A DNA stretch of 64,000 bases, taken from the NCBI GenBank assembly GCA_945925985.1, contig CAMELV010000001.1, positions 248,001 through 312,000 of the forward strand, in the 5' to 3' direction. This DNA is from Comamonas sp. lk (GTDB lineage: Bacteria; Pseudomonadota; Gammaproteobacteria; Burkholderiales; Burkholderiaceae_C). The notes under the pieces are model-generated. The model saw nothing but the letters and a program-made list of their open reading frames with translations. It did no database searches and was not told the DNA's origin. This document shows, piece after piece, positions 36,708 to 45,470 of this stretch (the first letter of the stretch is position 1; every line of letters begins with the position of its first letter). A program made the translations under genes and the position numbers.

Positions 36708-39566
36708 TTAATTTAGGCTCCATCGCACCGTAAACAGTTTCGTGTTGCTTACCGTACATTGCAATTGTTTTTCCACTTTTTTGATAAGCGTATCTCGCTG
36801 CTCATCAATACTGTCCTGTGCCTCATACAGGCTTCGTCGCTTAGCATTTCTGGTTTGTTCAAGCGTACGTAATAGCTTTTGATGCTCAAGTTTCGAGGCA
36901 AGCGACATGGCAACTGACGCTGCTTTCTTCGCTTCTTTAATGTCCTTGTCCAGTTGCTTAATCTCTGTTTCAAGACCAAACTTCAGATCGTCTGCCCAAC
37001 TATCCAGTTTGGCGGTTTCTTCATCAAAGTAAACGGCATTGCGTTGGTCTAACTGCCTTGCCACGGCATCACGCTGCTTGTTGATCGCTTTCTCAAGCTG
37101 CACGGTTGGCATCTGAGCTTTGGAAGGTGTGGCATCCGTGCAATGGATTGCCATCAACCGCTCTGCCAACTCCGCATCCAGCACTTCACCGCTGTCAGTA
37201 AGAGCTGTTATTGCTAGGAAGTCCTCGTCCTCAACACTGCTGACTGTAATTTTTTCAGCAGCAACCCAACCACTCTTGCCAATGTAAGGCTCCAGTGCGC
37301 TGACTTTGAAAGGGTAAGCCTTGTAGTCAAGCTCAAGCTTAACGCTACTGTCCAAGTCGCGCCCTATCGCATTGCTCACAATCCAGCTAGCAAGCGGGCT
37401 TGTTTCAGCGAAGAAGTGCTGGTCTTTGCTGTCAGCTATGCGCCAATCAAAGTTATAAGTACCGACTGCTGCGCCACTCCCCACCGGGCTACTGTTCAAG
37501 TCGAAGACGGAGCCATTGCCTACAAAGTCCGCAATGCCTGCTAGCTCTGCCCTTGCAAGCATCAGCAACAAGCTAGTCCGCTTATCAAGCATCGCCCGCG
37601 TTTGGTCGTGACTTACTTTCAGGCGTGCATTGACTTCTTCATCGAAGTTTTCAAGCAACTTAAGGCGTGTAGTTTCAAGTGCAGCCTTTATTTGCACATC
37701 CAGCTCTTGCTGAATCTCATCAAAGGCATTTTGAATTTCGGCTTCAGTCCGGCAAGTTTGGTAGACCGAGGCAATCCGTTTCTCTATGTCTACGCCATTT
37801 TCGATAACGCCAAGCACTTCATCACTGGCACCAAACACGCCATCAAAGAGTTTGAACTTTTCGGCAAGCAGCTGATAGACACGTTGGTCTGCGGCGTTTC
37901 GCTTGTTTAAGAAGTTCACCACAACCACATCAAACTTCTGTCCATAGCGGTGGCAACGACCAATCCGCTGCTCAACCCGCTGGGGGTTCCAGGGCAAATC
38001 AAAGTTGACGACTAACGAGCAGAACTGCAAGTTCACACCCTCTGCTGCACTTTCAGTCGCTATCAATATAGTTGCGTTGTCCCTAAAATTTTCGACGATT
38101 GCAGCCTTCATATCTGCCGTCTTTGAACTGGATATCTTGTCGCTGCCTGCGTGTTTCTTCGCCCAATCAGCGTAAATGGACTTTGACAAAGGATCAGTAT
38201 TTGTTCCGTTCATCATACAAATCTGATTCTCATAACCCGACTGAGATAGCAATTCAGCCAGGTACCGCTGTGTACGTGTGGACTCTGTAAAAATTACTGC
38301 TTTTTTTGCTGCACCAATCCCTTGCAGCTTTTCAAACGCTATTGCAAGAACTTTTTGCAACGCTGCACCCTTGGCGTTATCGCGTATGCCTGTAGCAAGT
38401 TTTGCATAGTCCCGCAGTTCACCCAGTTCTAGACGTAGGTCTTGAAGTTCCTCTTCTGAGAGTTTGCCTTTAGCCTCTTCAACCGCATCGTCACCAATTT
38501 CCTCGGCAAGCTCATCAAGTCCCTCAACTTCTCCATCCAGTAGCTCAAGGACACTTTGCCGTGCTTGGGTTTTTTCAAGCCGCTCCACTAACTTTTGAAG
38601 AGTAGCAGCAATGGCGTAGCTGCTAGATGCGAGCAGCTTACGCAGCACCAGTGTCATCAATGTTCGCTGGCTACGAGGCAGTGCATTCAATTTTTCGCGC
38701 CGCAGGTATGCGGAGACTTGCTCGTACAGGCGGTGTTCGTCGTCGCTTGGTACAAACTCCTCTGTCATCGCAACACGCTGCGTAAACTTGATGTACTCGA
38801 GCACTTGCTTGCGTAGTGTTCGTTGGCAAAAAGGTTTTATGCGCTCTTTTAGCCGGGCGTTTCGCAGGTTTTCATTTACGCCGCGCACGTATTGCTCCTT
38901 AAAAGACGTAATGTCTCCAAAGACGTGCGGATCGATGATGCTTACCAAGCCATATAGTTCAAGTAGGCTGTTTTGCAAGGGTGTTGCAGTGAGCAGCAAT
39001 TTGGGCACTTTGGCAACTACACCTGCAATCGCCGATGCCATTTTGTTGCCAACTTTGTACACATTGCGCAGCCTGTGTGCTTCATCAACAACTACCAAAT
39101 CCCAAGCCACAGTTTCAAGCACGTCAGCTTTAGCCGCAGCGAAGTTGTATGAGCAGATGAGTAGACTGGTGCCGCCCAGCAGAATGCCGTCTTTTCTCAG
39201 TTGCTTGTATGTGGCATTTTCAAGAATGGTGCTCGGAATGTTGAACTTGTCCATCAACTCCTGCTGCCATTGTTTGCGCAATGTGGCCGGGGCAATGATG
39301 AGCAGCTTACGTTTTCGTTCTGCCCATTTTTGACTGATGACAATGCCAGCTTCAATTGTTTTGCCTAATCCGACCTCATCAGCAAGTATCACGCCCTTGC
39401 TTAATGGGCTGCGTACTGCAAACAAAGCCGCGTCAACCTGATGCGGGTTTAGGTCCACTCGAGCCGAAGCAATTGCCTGACTAAGCTTGTCAATGCTGTT
39501 TGCTGGTTGTCGCAAGGTCAGTTGCGTTGCAAATAGCTTTGCTTGATATGTTGAATATGGGCGCAT
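36708..39566 (-). CDS. SNF2/RapA-like helicase
   Basis: 952 residues from ATG 39566 (a TTG codon just before it is also in frame). Motif I LADEVGLGKTIEAGI (about 62-76), DEAH box VVDEAHRLRN, then the second RecA-like half with ATESAAEGVNLQ and RIGRCHRYGQ. The C-terminal quarter is a long coiled coil rich in Lys and Glu. SNF2 proteins of this type occur in DISARM (DrmD) and other defence operons, translocating on duplex DNA. DrmA, DrmB and DrmC are not here, so this is not DISARM. Co-transcribed with the Mod/Res-like genes. Confidence 0.9.
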   Translation of the reverse strand: MRPYSTYQAKLFATQLTLRQPANSIDKLSQAIASARVDLNPHQVDAALFAVRSPLSKGVILADEVGLGKTIEAGIVISQKWAERKRKLLIIAPATLRKQWQQELMDKFNIPSTILENATYKQLRKDGILLGGTSLLICSYNFAAAKADVLETVAWDLVVVDEAHRLRNVYKVGNKMASAIAGVVAKVPKLLLTATPLQNSLLELYGLVSIIDPHVFGDITSFKEQYVRGVNENLRNARLKERIKPFCQRTLRKQVLEYIKFTQRVAMTEEFVPSDDEHRLYEQVSAYLRREKLNALPRSQRTLMTLVLRKLLASSSYAIAATLQKLVERLEKTQARQSVLELLDGEVEGLDELAEEIGDDAVEEAKGKLSEEELQDLRLELGELRDYAKLATGIRDNAKGAALQKVLAIAFEKLQGIGAAKKAVIFTESTRTQRYLAELLSQSGYENQICMMNGTNTDPLSKSIYADWAKKHAGSDKISSSKTADMKAAIVENFRDNATILIATESAAEGVNLQFCSLVVNFDLPWNPQRVEQRIGRCHRYGQKFDVVVVNFLNKRNAADQRVYQLLAEKFKLFDGVFGASDEVLGVIENGVDIEKRIASVYQTCRTEAEIQNAFDEIQQELDVQIKAALETTRLKLLENFDEEVNARLKVSHDQTRAMLDKRTSLLLMLARAELAGIADFVGNGSVFDLNSSPVGSGAAVGTYNFDWRIADSKDQHFFAETSPLASWIVSNAIGRDLDSSVKLELDYKAYPFKVSALEPYIGKSGWVAAEKITVSSVEDEDFLAITALTDSGEVLDAELAERLMAIHCTDATPSKAQMPTVQLEKAINKQRDAVARQLDQRNAVYFDEETAKLDSWADDLKFGLETEIKQLDKDIKEAKKAASVAMSLASKLEHQKLLRTLEQTRNAKRRSLYEAQDSIDEQRDTLIKKVEKQLQCTVSNTKLFTVRWSLN

Positions 39567-39571
39567 CAAGG

Positions 39572-39664
39572 CTATTTTTTGTTCGACTTTGACTTGTCTG
39601 CAGCACTTTGAAAAAGCGCTAATTCAAGCGGTGTAACCGCTTCTTCTATTTCGATGGCGTTCAT
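39572..39664 (-). CDS. Possible 30-residue protein between HTH and SNF2 genes
   Basis: ATG at 39664-39662 overlaps the HTH stop (ATGA) and its TAG ends 5 bp before the SNF2 ATG. Product: MNAIEIEEAVTPLELALFQS, then an Ala/Lys/Ser-rich end. Acidic N-terminus, basic C-terminus, helical in appearance. The tight fit into the operon suggests it is translated, possibly as a small partner of SNF2; it may instead only bridge translation. Confidence 0.45.
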   Translation of the reverse strand: MNAIEIEEAVTPLELALFQSAADKSKSNKK

Positions 39665-39864
39665 TGTGCGATCTCCGTACCTGCGGTCTGCCGGGCAATC
39701 CAAGCGTCAATGTCCTTGCGAAGGTATCGCCACATACCGCCGACCTTGAACGAAGGAATTTTCTTGGCTTGGGATAGCCGGTAAATGGTGCGTTCTGTCA
39801 CCTTGAGGTAGTCGGCAACCTCTTTGATGGTCAGTATTCCTTCACCTTCAGCACTGAGAGACAT
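39661..39864 (-). CDS. Helix-turn-helix (excisionase/AlpA-like) protein
   Basis: 67 residues from ATG 39864 (71 if a TTG at 39876 is used). A MerR-type winged-helix motif: LTIKEVADYLKVTERTIYRLSQ, split by the turn, then KIPSFKVGGMWRYLRKDIDAWI. These small proteins act as excisionases or as local repressors. Being first in the restriction-like operon, it may regulate it; it is also a candidate excisionase for the island. Its promoter has TTGGCCAA repeats and a TGTACGAAAC element. Confidence 0.85.
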   Translation of the reverse strand: MSLSAEGEGILTIKEVADYLKVTERTIYRLSQAKKIPSFKVGGMWRYLRKDIDAWIARQTAGTEIAQ

Positions 39865-39868
39865 ATTT

Positions 39869-39915
39869 TTGGCCAATTTTTGTACGAAACGTCAGGATAG
39901 TGCAATTTTGGCCAA
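39869..39915. promoter_or_regulatory. Operator-like repeats upstream of the restriction-like operon
   Basis: Two copies of TTGGCCAA, at 39869-39876 and 39908-39915 (39 bp apart), flank TGTACGAAACGT at 39881-39892. The latter resembles the GTAC-centred sites upstream of the TGT-like module at 45471-45582. Confidence 0.45.
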
Positions 39916-40000
39916 TCTGGTGACTTTGATTAAAAAATGACCAAGGCCGCCGCAATTTGTGCCTCTGACTTTGCCTCCCATAAATACAAGTGGAGGCACT

Positions 40001-40690
40001 ATGCAAAACAACCTAACCCAACCCCACACTGAAGATGATGTGATCTTCGACCGCCCAACTGAGGTGCAGGCATCCCACTCCGTAGTGGATGACGATGACC
40101 TCAGTCACCTTGAATTTGAACTGAACTTCAAAGCGCTGACCGGCAATTCAGACTTTGGCCGCATCTTGGTCGTACATCGATCATCCAAGATGACCATCGA
40201 TGACATAAAACGTCTAACGGGCAGTGCAACTGTCCAGGAAATCACGCCGGGAAACCAAATCATCAGCGACAACAGCATGGTGCTGGACTTGATCAGAACT
40301 GCAGTGGAATTGGTCAATCGCTTGCAGTCATTTGAAGGCCTGCGTTGCTACCAACTGGACGAACGAGCTCAAAGTACGCTTTACATGATGGCTGACCCTG
40401 CATTCGTCGCCGCACTTGACATGAGTGATGTGGTCTACGAGCAGCTGCGCATTCACACCACTCATGCCGCGCACATGGTATTGATGCGTGATGAGTTGGG
40501 CTGCATCGCAAGTTATTACGACAACACGGCAAGTATGTTGCCCAATGCGAAAACTGGACTGACCGAAGGTGAACCAGACTTTGAGCAAAATTGGCCAGCA
40601 GTTGTCACCCGCTCAGCCTATCAACTCTGCCTGATGAGCTACGAAGATGCAGTTGATGACCTGCGATCAATCATGAGTCCACAGTGGTGA
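40001..40690 (+). CDS. Hypothetical protein
   Basis: 229 residues from ATG 40001, with a strong TGGAGG site 5 bp upstream; the frame is open upstream but unsupported. Acidic (VVDDDDLSHLEFELNF). The central part is helical with His and Met residues (YEQLRIHTTHAAHMVLMRDELG). No domain recognised. Divergent from the restriction-like operon, with about 125 bp in between. Confidence 0.65.
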   Translation: MQNNLTQPHTEDDVIFDRPTEVQASHSVVDDDDLSHLEFELNFKALTGNSDFGRILVVHRSSKMTIDDIKRLTGSATVQEITPGNQIISDNSMVLDLIRTAVELVNRLQSFEGLRCYQLDERAQSTLYMMADPAFVAALDMSDVVYEQLRIHTTHAAHMVLMRDELGCIASYYDNTASMLPNAKTGLTEGEPDFEQNWPAVVTRSAYQLCLMSYEDAVDDLRSIMSPQW

Positions 40691-40841
40691 GCTGATCGTA
40701 ATTTTTTCCCACTTGAGTATGGGGAACTAGCATCGCTTGCAGCGGGGTTATCTGCTTGAAATTCCGGCGTGAAATGAGTTAGCATGAAACTTATTGTGAC
40801 CGCAATGTGCGACACCCTATGGGTATTAACAAGGATTGAAA

Positions 40842-41321
40842 ATGAACAAGTTTGAACAGCAAAGAATGAAACTTGATCTTTTGGTTTCTAGGTTGAATAC
40901 TGAAGGCATGTCCCATGCGTTGGAGTTGGAGTTTGAAGACCTGTGTTCCGAGACTGCCATTACGATGTTTCTCGGGCCTAATCAATCAATATCCAGAAAC
41001 GATAGTACCGATCTCAGAGAGTACGCCGATGATGCTGATTTAAGCTATTACCAGGACACTTTCGAGAACATAGATTACAGACCATTTTTTAAAAATGAAC
41101 CTCTTGGCAATGTAATATTGACTTATGAAGTTAGGGAGATACAAGGGTTAAAGATACCGGTCTTACGAATTACATTTGAAAGGAAGTATGCTTTTTTTAA
41201 GCAACTTGTAAACCCAGAACAGAAAAATGAAATTGACTTACAGATTAAATTTTTCTCAACAATTTTAGGCTGTCGATGGTACGACGCGAAAGTTGAAACT
41301 ATTCGTATTGAAGCTGTCTAA
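40842..41321 (+). CDS. Hypothetical protein
   Basis: 159 residues from ATG 40842, preceded by AAGGA at 40831-40835. Acidic and soluble; first 40 residues helical, the rest apparently strand-rich (NVILTYEVREIQGLKIPVLRITF). Not recognised. Followed by a strong hairpin terminator shared with the convergent 183-residue gene. Confidence 0.6.
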   Translation: MNKFEQQRMKLDLLVSRLNTEGMSHALELEFEDLCSETAITMFLGPNQSISRNDSTDLREYADDADLSYYQDTFENIDYRPFFKNEPLGNVILTYEVREIQGLKIPVLRITFERKYAFFKQLVNPEQKNEIDLQIKFFSTILGCRWYDAKVETIRIEAV

Positions 41322-41341
41322 TGAAGCAATGATAATTTACG

Positions 41342-41391
41342 GCAGATCAGCCTAAATCAACGACTTTCACCGTTGATTTTGACTGATCTGC
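41342..41391. terminator. Bidirectional hairpin terminator
   Basis: GCAGATCAG plus AAATCAACG pair with CGTTGATTT plus CTGATCTGC, two perfect 9-bp helices separated by a 3x3 internal loop, with a loop of 8 nt; a T-rich tract (ATCTTTTTG) follows at 41396-41404. It separates two convergent unknown genes. Confidence 0.75.
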
Positions 41392-41431
41392 ACGTATCTT
41401 TTTGACGCCTCAGGGACAGGCTATGCTAGCC

Positions 41432-41983
41432 CTACCAAGTTGGTGCAAGTGCGGCTTTCATGTTCGCCGCACATTCTTTAATCAAGCCATCGCTGGCTGT
41501 ATCAAAGTTTTTGATAGCTTTAACATAGGCCACATTCACCAAGTCTGTGAATCCCACCTGGTTGAAAACACCTTTAGATGGCGCATTATCCGACCAGCAC
41601 TCCAGCATATGATCTTTCGCACGTTCGGCATGCCATGCAACGTAAGCGTTATGTTGCAAGTCCCGCAAAACTGCTTCATCAAATTCAACGCAAGAAATGG
41701 AGTTACCTTTCAAGAAAAGTTTTTCAGAATTTGGATTTCCATGCAGTTTGTAGATTTCAAGGTCATGGATACAGCCATCTTCAATATAGCTATAAGCAAC
41801 ATTTACGGACCTAAAGAGTTCGTAAAGTTCGTTATCAGTCCCATAAATTTCCCAGTCAGGTTCGACGATAAGTTCGACATGATCTGCGCCAGAAAGTTTG
41901 CGAATTTTCTTAGCATTAAGTTTGCTGCAAAGAGGTGCAATGACGAATTTTCCAAAGTAAAGAGTGTTTTCAATATTTTTCAT
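41432..41983 (-). CDS. Hypothetical protein
   Basis: 183 residues with an AAGGAA ribosome-binding site upstream of ATG 41983. Contains Trp-rich stretches and LHGNPNSEKLFLKGNSISCVEFDEAVL; the LHGNPN stretch superficially resembles a phosphotransferase His-Gly-Asn motif but I see no further support. Function unknown. Convergent with the 159-residue gene. Confidence 0.65.
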   Translation of the reverse strand: MKNIENTLYFGKFVIAPLCSKLNAKKIRKLSGADHVELIVEPDWEIYGTDNELYELFRSVNVAYSYIEDGCIHDLEIYKLHGNPNSEKLFLKGNSISCVEFDEAVLRDLQHNAYVAWHAERAKDHMLECWSDNAPSKGVFNQVGFTDLVNVAYVKAIKNFDTASDGLIKECAANMKAALAPTW

Positions 41984-42050
41984 TTCTATTCCTTAAATAG
42001 GCTCATGACCAACTAGCAACTTGCTAGAAAAGAAGCACAAGCCCAATGAT

Positions 42051-42095
42051 TTTTAAAAAGGCTGCCTGCCAGAAAAGTTCATTGGCAGACAGCCT
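42051..42095 (-). terminator. Rho-independent terminator of the TGT-like operon
   Basis: On the minus strand AGGCTGTCTGCCA pairs with TGGCAGGCAGCCT (one G-U pair) over an 11-nt loop and is followed by TTTTTAAAA. It lies 18 bp after the TGT-like stop codon. Confidence 0.85.
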
Positions 42096-42112
42096 CGCTT
42101 TGACGTTAAGAC

Positions 42113-43420
42113 CTAAGCCACAGCTTGGTCGTACTCAGACTTTTCAAACTTGTCCAACTGGGCTTTGTGCTTCAAGAGGAAAGACTGCCAGTCAACTTCT
42201 CCGAACGCTTCTTGAACGATGTCCAAGATATCCAGAAATGCGTTGGGAACCAAATCCAACTTGTCGCTGCTGCGCACGGCTTGGTTGGCACGCTCGAATG
42301 CATCCAAGTAAACCCACACGTTGTGATTCACCAGCATCAGACGACTGAGGCTATCGAAATTGGTCTTGGAGTTGGCATTGCCTTTGCAATTCAGGTGCCC
42401 CATATCCATGATTTTTCCGATCGGACTCGCGTCATACTTGAACAAAGTATTGCTGCCGACGTACTTGTGACCTTGGATCAATTGATCTGACCCGATGACC
42501 CAGTCGCTTTTATCGGTCCCGTAAGTAGGCGGAATACAGGCAGCCTCAAAGGCCATGCCCTCTTGAAATGGGCTGCTGCTGTCAAAGGTAACTTGCAGTG
42601 CAGGACTGTGTTTGCGCAGTTGATTTTGCAGCTCAGTCAGAACAACAGCCCACTTGGGCGTGGACACACCCAGCACATGCAAATACTCTGTGCTCTCATC
42701 AAACCCACCGTCATCGCGCATCATCAAGAGGGTGTACAGCATTTGATACAGTCCACCGCGTGTTCCGGCACCGCCGGCCATTGCCCAACCGGAGAATTTC
42801 TCGGCCTTAAAACGATCCCACCAAACTTTCGTGGAATGGAGATCGAGCCCGTGAATCACATTGATCCACTTGCTGTCAGGCTGCGCATAGAACTTGATGA
42901 AGTCAATGCTTTGTTGGTTCATGTCCATGATTTGCTCATGGTCACACTTGGCGAACGGTGATTGGCTTTTGGGGGTGGTTGCCCACAACGGCACATCCAA
43001 AGTCATTGCTGCACTGGTAAAGGTCTCGGACCACGTCATCACCCAGTTACGCAGCGAATGCGCTTTGGACCAGATCACCTTCGCAGATTCAGCGGCGATG
43101 CCTTTTTTCAAGTCGCTGTAGCCCTTGATCGCGCCCGTACCCAGTTGATACCCTCCGCTGTCGCCGATGATTTGAACCTGATTAGAGTCAGTTCGTGTAA
43201 CTGCGTTATTCGGCCAATCACCGAATTTGTGGGCGCCCACAGAATGAAGGATATGTGGGTAATAGAACAACTTGTTAGGTTCCCAGAAGTTGAGATCCTT
43301 CACATCGATGCTCGCCGGAAAGCGACGGCCCTCAGGGAGAGGCTTGCAAACATCCTTGGCAAAAGGGCTGTTAACGGCAGGCAGATAGATCGCCTGATCA
43401 GTGATATTAAAAGTTTTCAT
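42113..43420 (-). CDS. tRNA-guanine transglycosylase-like protein (DpdA-like candidate)
   Basis: 435 residues of the TGT superfamily, which exchange guanine for a 7-deazaguanine base. Equivalents of the TGT active site are visible: Asp87 (GDSGGYQLG), Asp142 (TLDVPLW), the GG loop at 215-218 (AMAGGAG) and probable nucleophile Asp280 (VTFDSSSPF). The C-terminal zinc site of true TGTs (CxCxxC...H) is reduced to Cys345 and His366 (NCKGNANS; VNHNVWVYL). This divergence, the island setting and the linked nuclease suggest DNA rather than tRNA as substrate, as for DpdA, but this is inference. No preQ0 synthesis genes are nearby. It starts 2 bp after the 658-residue gene. Confidence 0.8.
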   Translation of the reverse strand: MKTFNITDQAIYLPAVNSPFAKDVCKPLPEGRRFPASIDVKDLNFWEPNKLFYYPHILHSVGAHKFGDWPNNAVTRTDSNQVQIIGDSGGYQLGTGAIKGYSDLKKGIAAESAKVIWSKAHSLRNWVMTWSETFTSAAMTLDVPLWATTPKSQSPFAKCDHEQIMDMNQQSIDFIKFYAQPDSKWINVIHGLDLHSTKVWWDRFKAEKFSGWAMAGGAGTRGGLYQMLYTLLMMRDDGGFDESTEYLHVLGVSTPKWAVVLTELQNQLRKHSPALQVTFDSSSPFQEGMAFEAACIPPTYGTDKSDWVIGSDQLIQGHKYVGSNTLFKYDASPIGKIMDMGHLNCKGNANSKTNFDSLSRLMLVNHNVWVYLDAFERANQAVRSSDKLDLVPNAFLDILDIVQEAFGEVDWQSFLLKHKAQLDKFEKSEYDQAVA

Positions 43421-43422
43421 GA

Positions 43423-45399
43423 TTAGATTTCCACAGTGATTTCAGATTGCTGTTCGACAAGAACGTCGTCTTCAAAGCTTTCATCGGGGGGGAAGCCGTT
43501 GAGGATTTTTTCGAGACGGTCCTTTTCAATTTCTTGAGCGGACTTGGCAGGAGGTTGCGGTGAGTAATTGACCAGGCCAACAGAGCGACGGCACTTCTTG
43601 GACTCATCAACAGTCGGCACCACAATTTCGTACTTCGCGATCGAGGTTTCGAAATCCAGAACCAAGAGTTCGTCGGTGACCTTGAAGGTGACATCAGTAG
43701 TGATGGGCAAATAACTGAGATTGGACAAAACGGTCATGAAGTCCTTGGACAGGAAGCTCATGCGCTTAATGGGCTGCTCAGGATCAATCGTGGTGGCGTA
43801 TTGAAATGCCTTGATTTGTGCCATCTCCTCAACGTCCTTTTCAAAGGAAACGATCAGAGTCCCGTCAATGATTGCGAGCTTGGTCACCGCATTGCGAGGA
43901 CGCATGATGTGGTTTTCAATTCCTTTCAGCCAAGGATTTGCCAGCGATTTACCGATTGCTTTAACGGTCTCAACTGGAATGCAAAAGCTGTCATCAGGCT
44001 CCCACTGACTGTCCAGCTCGAGCTGAGCGTGATTGTGTTTTCCGCCTTCTTCGAACGTATGGAAAGTCAAGTTGAAGTTATTTTTTGCATCTGCTTTGTG
44101 CTTGACATTCAGCACGTGGGTGAACGTAGGATCAACTCCCAAGTGCTTGATGACTTCGCTGCCCTCAGTTTCATAATGGTTGTAGGTTGCTTGCGCGAGC
44201 AGACGACTACGGACCGTGTTGCGGCTGATGCCAGTCATGGCCAAATCACCAGTTGGCTCGGCAATCCAATCCGACTTGGGCTGTACCCGCGTGATAACGC
44301 CAGAGACCGAGTGCATCGGGCTGAACAAGATTTCTTTGCTCTGATGCTTGTAGATCAAGCGATGGTGAGCCAGGATCTGAGGTTGATCTTCGCTTGCTTC
44401 TTGGATCACTTCAACGAGGTCGTTCTCTTTGAACTTGCCATGAAAGGGCAGTGCTTGAGTGAGCATGATCTCGCAGATGCCGCGCAGTGGTGCTGCGCAT
44501 TCGGTGAGGTCGTTGCTGTAGGCGTCAACAAAGAGCTTATCGATCAATTCTTTGTCCACACAGTCGTGAATGATTTCTGTCGAATTGTTCTCGTGCTTGA
44601 GCAGAACCAGTGAGTAACCCTCGGGTGTGCGCTGAATGATCGAGGCATTACCGATGGGGGTAATGGCCTTGATTTTTTTGACCTTTGTGGACGCCAATGG
44701 CAGCAGCTTTTTGAAGGTTGCATCGGGGCCAATTTTTTTGGACTCTTTCAGAACCATGCGCTTCTTGAGCTTGAACTTGAAGCCCCAACCTGCGATTTCA
44801 GCTTCATCGGCCTGGGACTCAGCTGCTTGCTGTTCTTCATAATCGGCAATGCTGATTTCAGTCAACAGTTCGTTGTTGCTGGCCGTCTCAATCTCGGCAT
44901 TGCTGTAAGTGGATTTGACCAAGTTGACAAACCCGCCTTTGCTTTGGATGTAGCCAGCCAGCTTTTCCTCCGCATTGTTGGAATAAGTTTCTGGATTGAG
45001 CTCATATTCCTTGAGCAACGCATTCAACAGGCGCGACTCTTTGTTGCGATCCTGATCGGACATCAAGTCGCCATAAAGATGCTTGAGAACACCAGAGAAA
45101 TTCTTACCGTGGTTAACTTTGCGCCCAGCGTATTCGATACAATTAATCAACTCATCGAATGCGGAATCAGTCGATGCGTCATGCCACCACAGCAGCGTAC
45201 GTGCGCGGATGCGGTTACGCTTGTGGCGGTTTTTATGTTCCTCCTTCAACGCAGAAATGGACTCCGTTTTCAGATCGTCAAGCCGCATTTGCAGCTGTTG
45301 GTGAGTGCTCATTTCCCCTTTGGCAGAGGAATGTTGAGCAGTGTTGGCCGCACCTTGCAAGTTGCTAGGTTGGCCGGGGTCGTGAATGACATCAGTCAT
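43423..45399 (-). CDS. 658-residue protein with possible sliding-clamp-like C-terminus
   Basis: Not recognised as a whole. The N-terminal 200 residues are helical and charged; a basic KFKLKKRMVLKESKK stretch follows. From about residue 420 to 610 the alternation of helix and paired strands (FCIPVETVKAIGKSL; TKLAIIDGTLIVSFE; FLSKDFMTVLSNLSYLP; DVTFKVTDELLVLDFET; YEIVVPTVDE) resembles DnaN/PCNA clamp domains. This is my reading of a pattern, not of a signature motif. Operon partner of the TGT-like gene and divergent from the nuclease-like gene, so it may tether or direct the modification enzyme. Confidence 0.6.
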   Translation of the reverse strand: MTDVIHDPGQPSNLQGAANTAQHSSAKGEMSTHQQLQMRLDDLKTESISALKEEHKNRHKRNRIRARTLLWWHDASTDSAFDELINCIEYAGRKVNHGKNFSGVLKHLYGDLMSDQDRNKESRLLNALLKEYELNPETYSNNAEEKLAGYIQSKGGFVNLVKSTYSNAEIETASNNELLTEISIADYEEQQAAESQADEAEIAGWGFKFKLKKRMVLKESKKIGPDATFKKLLPLASTKVKKIKAITPIGNASIIQRTPEGYSLVLLKHENNSTEIIHDCVDKELIDKLFVDAYSNDLTECAAPLRGICEIMLTQALPFHGKFKENDLVEVIQEASEDQPQILAHHRLIYKHQSKEILFSPMHSVSGVITRVQPKSDWIAEPTGDLAMTGISRNTVRSRLLAQATYNHYETEGSEVIKHLGVDPTFTHVLNVKHKADAKNNFNLTFHTFEEGGKHNHAQLELDSQWEPDDSFCIPVETVKAIGKSLANPWLKGIENHIMRPRNAVTKLAIIDGTLIVSFEKDVEEMAQIKAFQYATTIDPEQPIKRMSFLSKDFMTVLSNLSYLPITTDVTFKVTDELLVLDFETSIAKYEIVVPTVDESKKCRRSVGLVNYSPQPPAKSAQEIEKDRLEKILNGFPPDESFEDDVLVEQQSEITVEI

Positions 45400-45470
45400 A
45401 GGTTTCCTTCGGTTAATTTAAAAATTCCCCCAAGCCAAAGTGACTTGAAAGAACTTGAAGTTTTTCAAAG

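Noticed and set aside
36708..39566. DISARM system (DrmD/DrmMI)
   Set aside because: SNF2 and methyltransferase are present but drmA, drmB and drmC are not, and a type III-like Res follows instead.
42113..45399. Complete dpd (7-deazaguanine DNA modification) cluster
   Set aside because: Only a TGT-like gene is recognisable; no preQ0 synthesis genes, ParB-like DpdB or other dpd genes are present.
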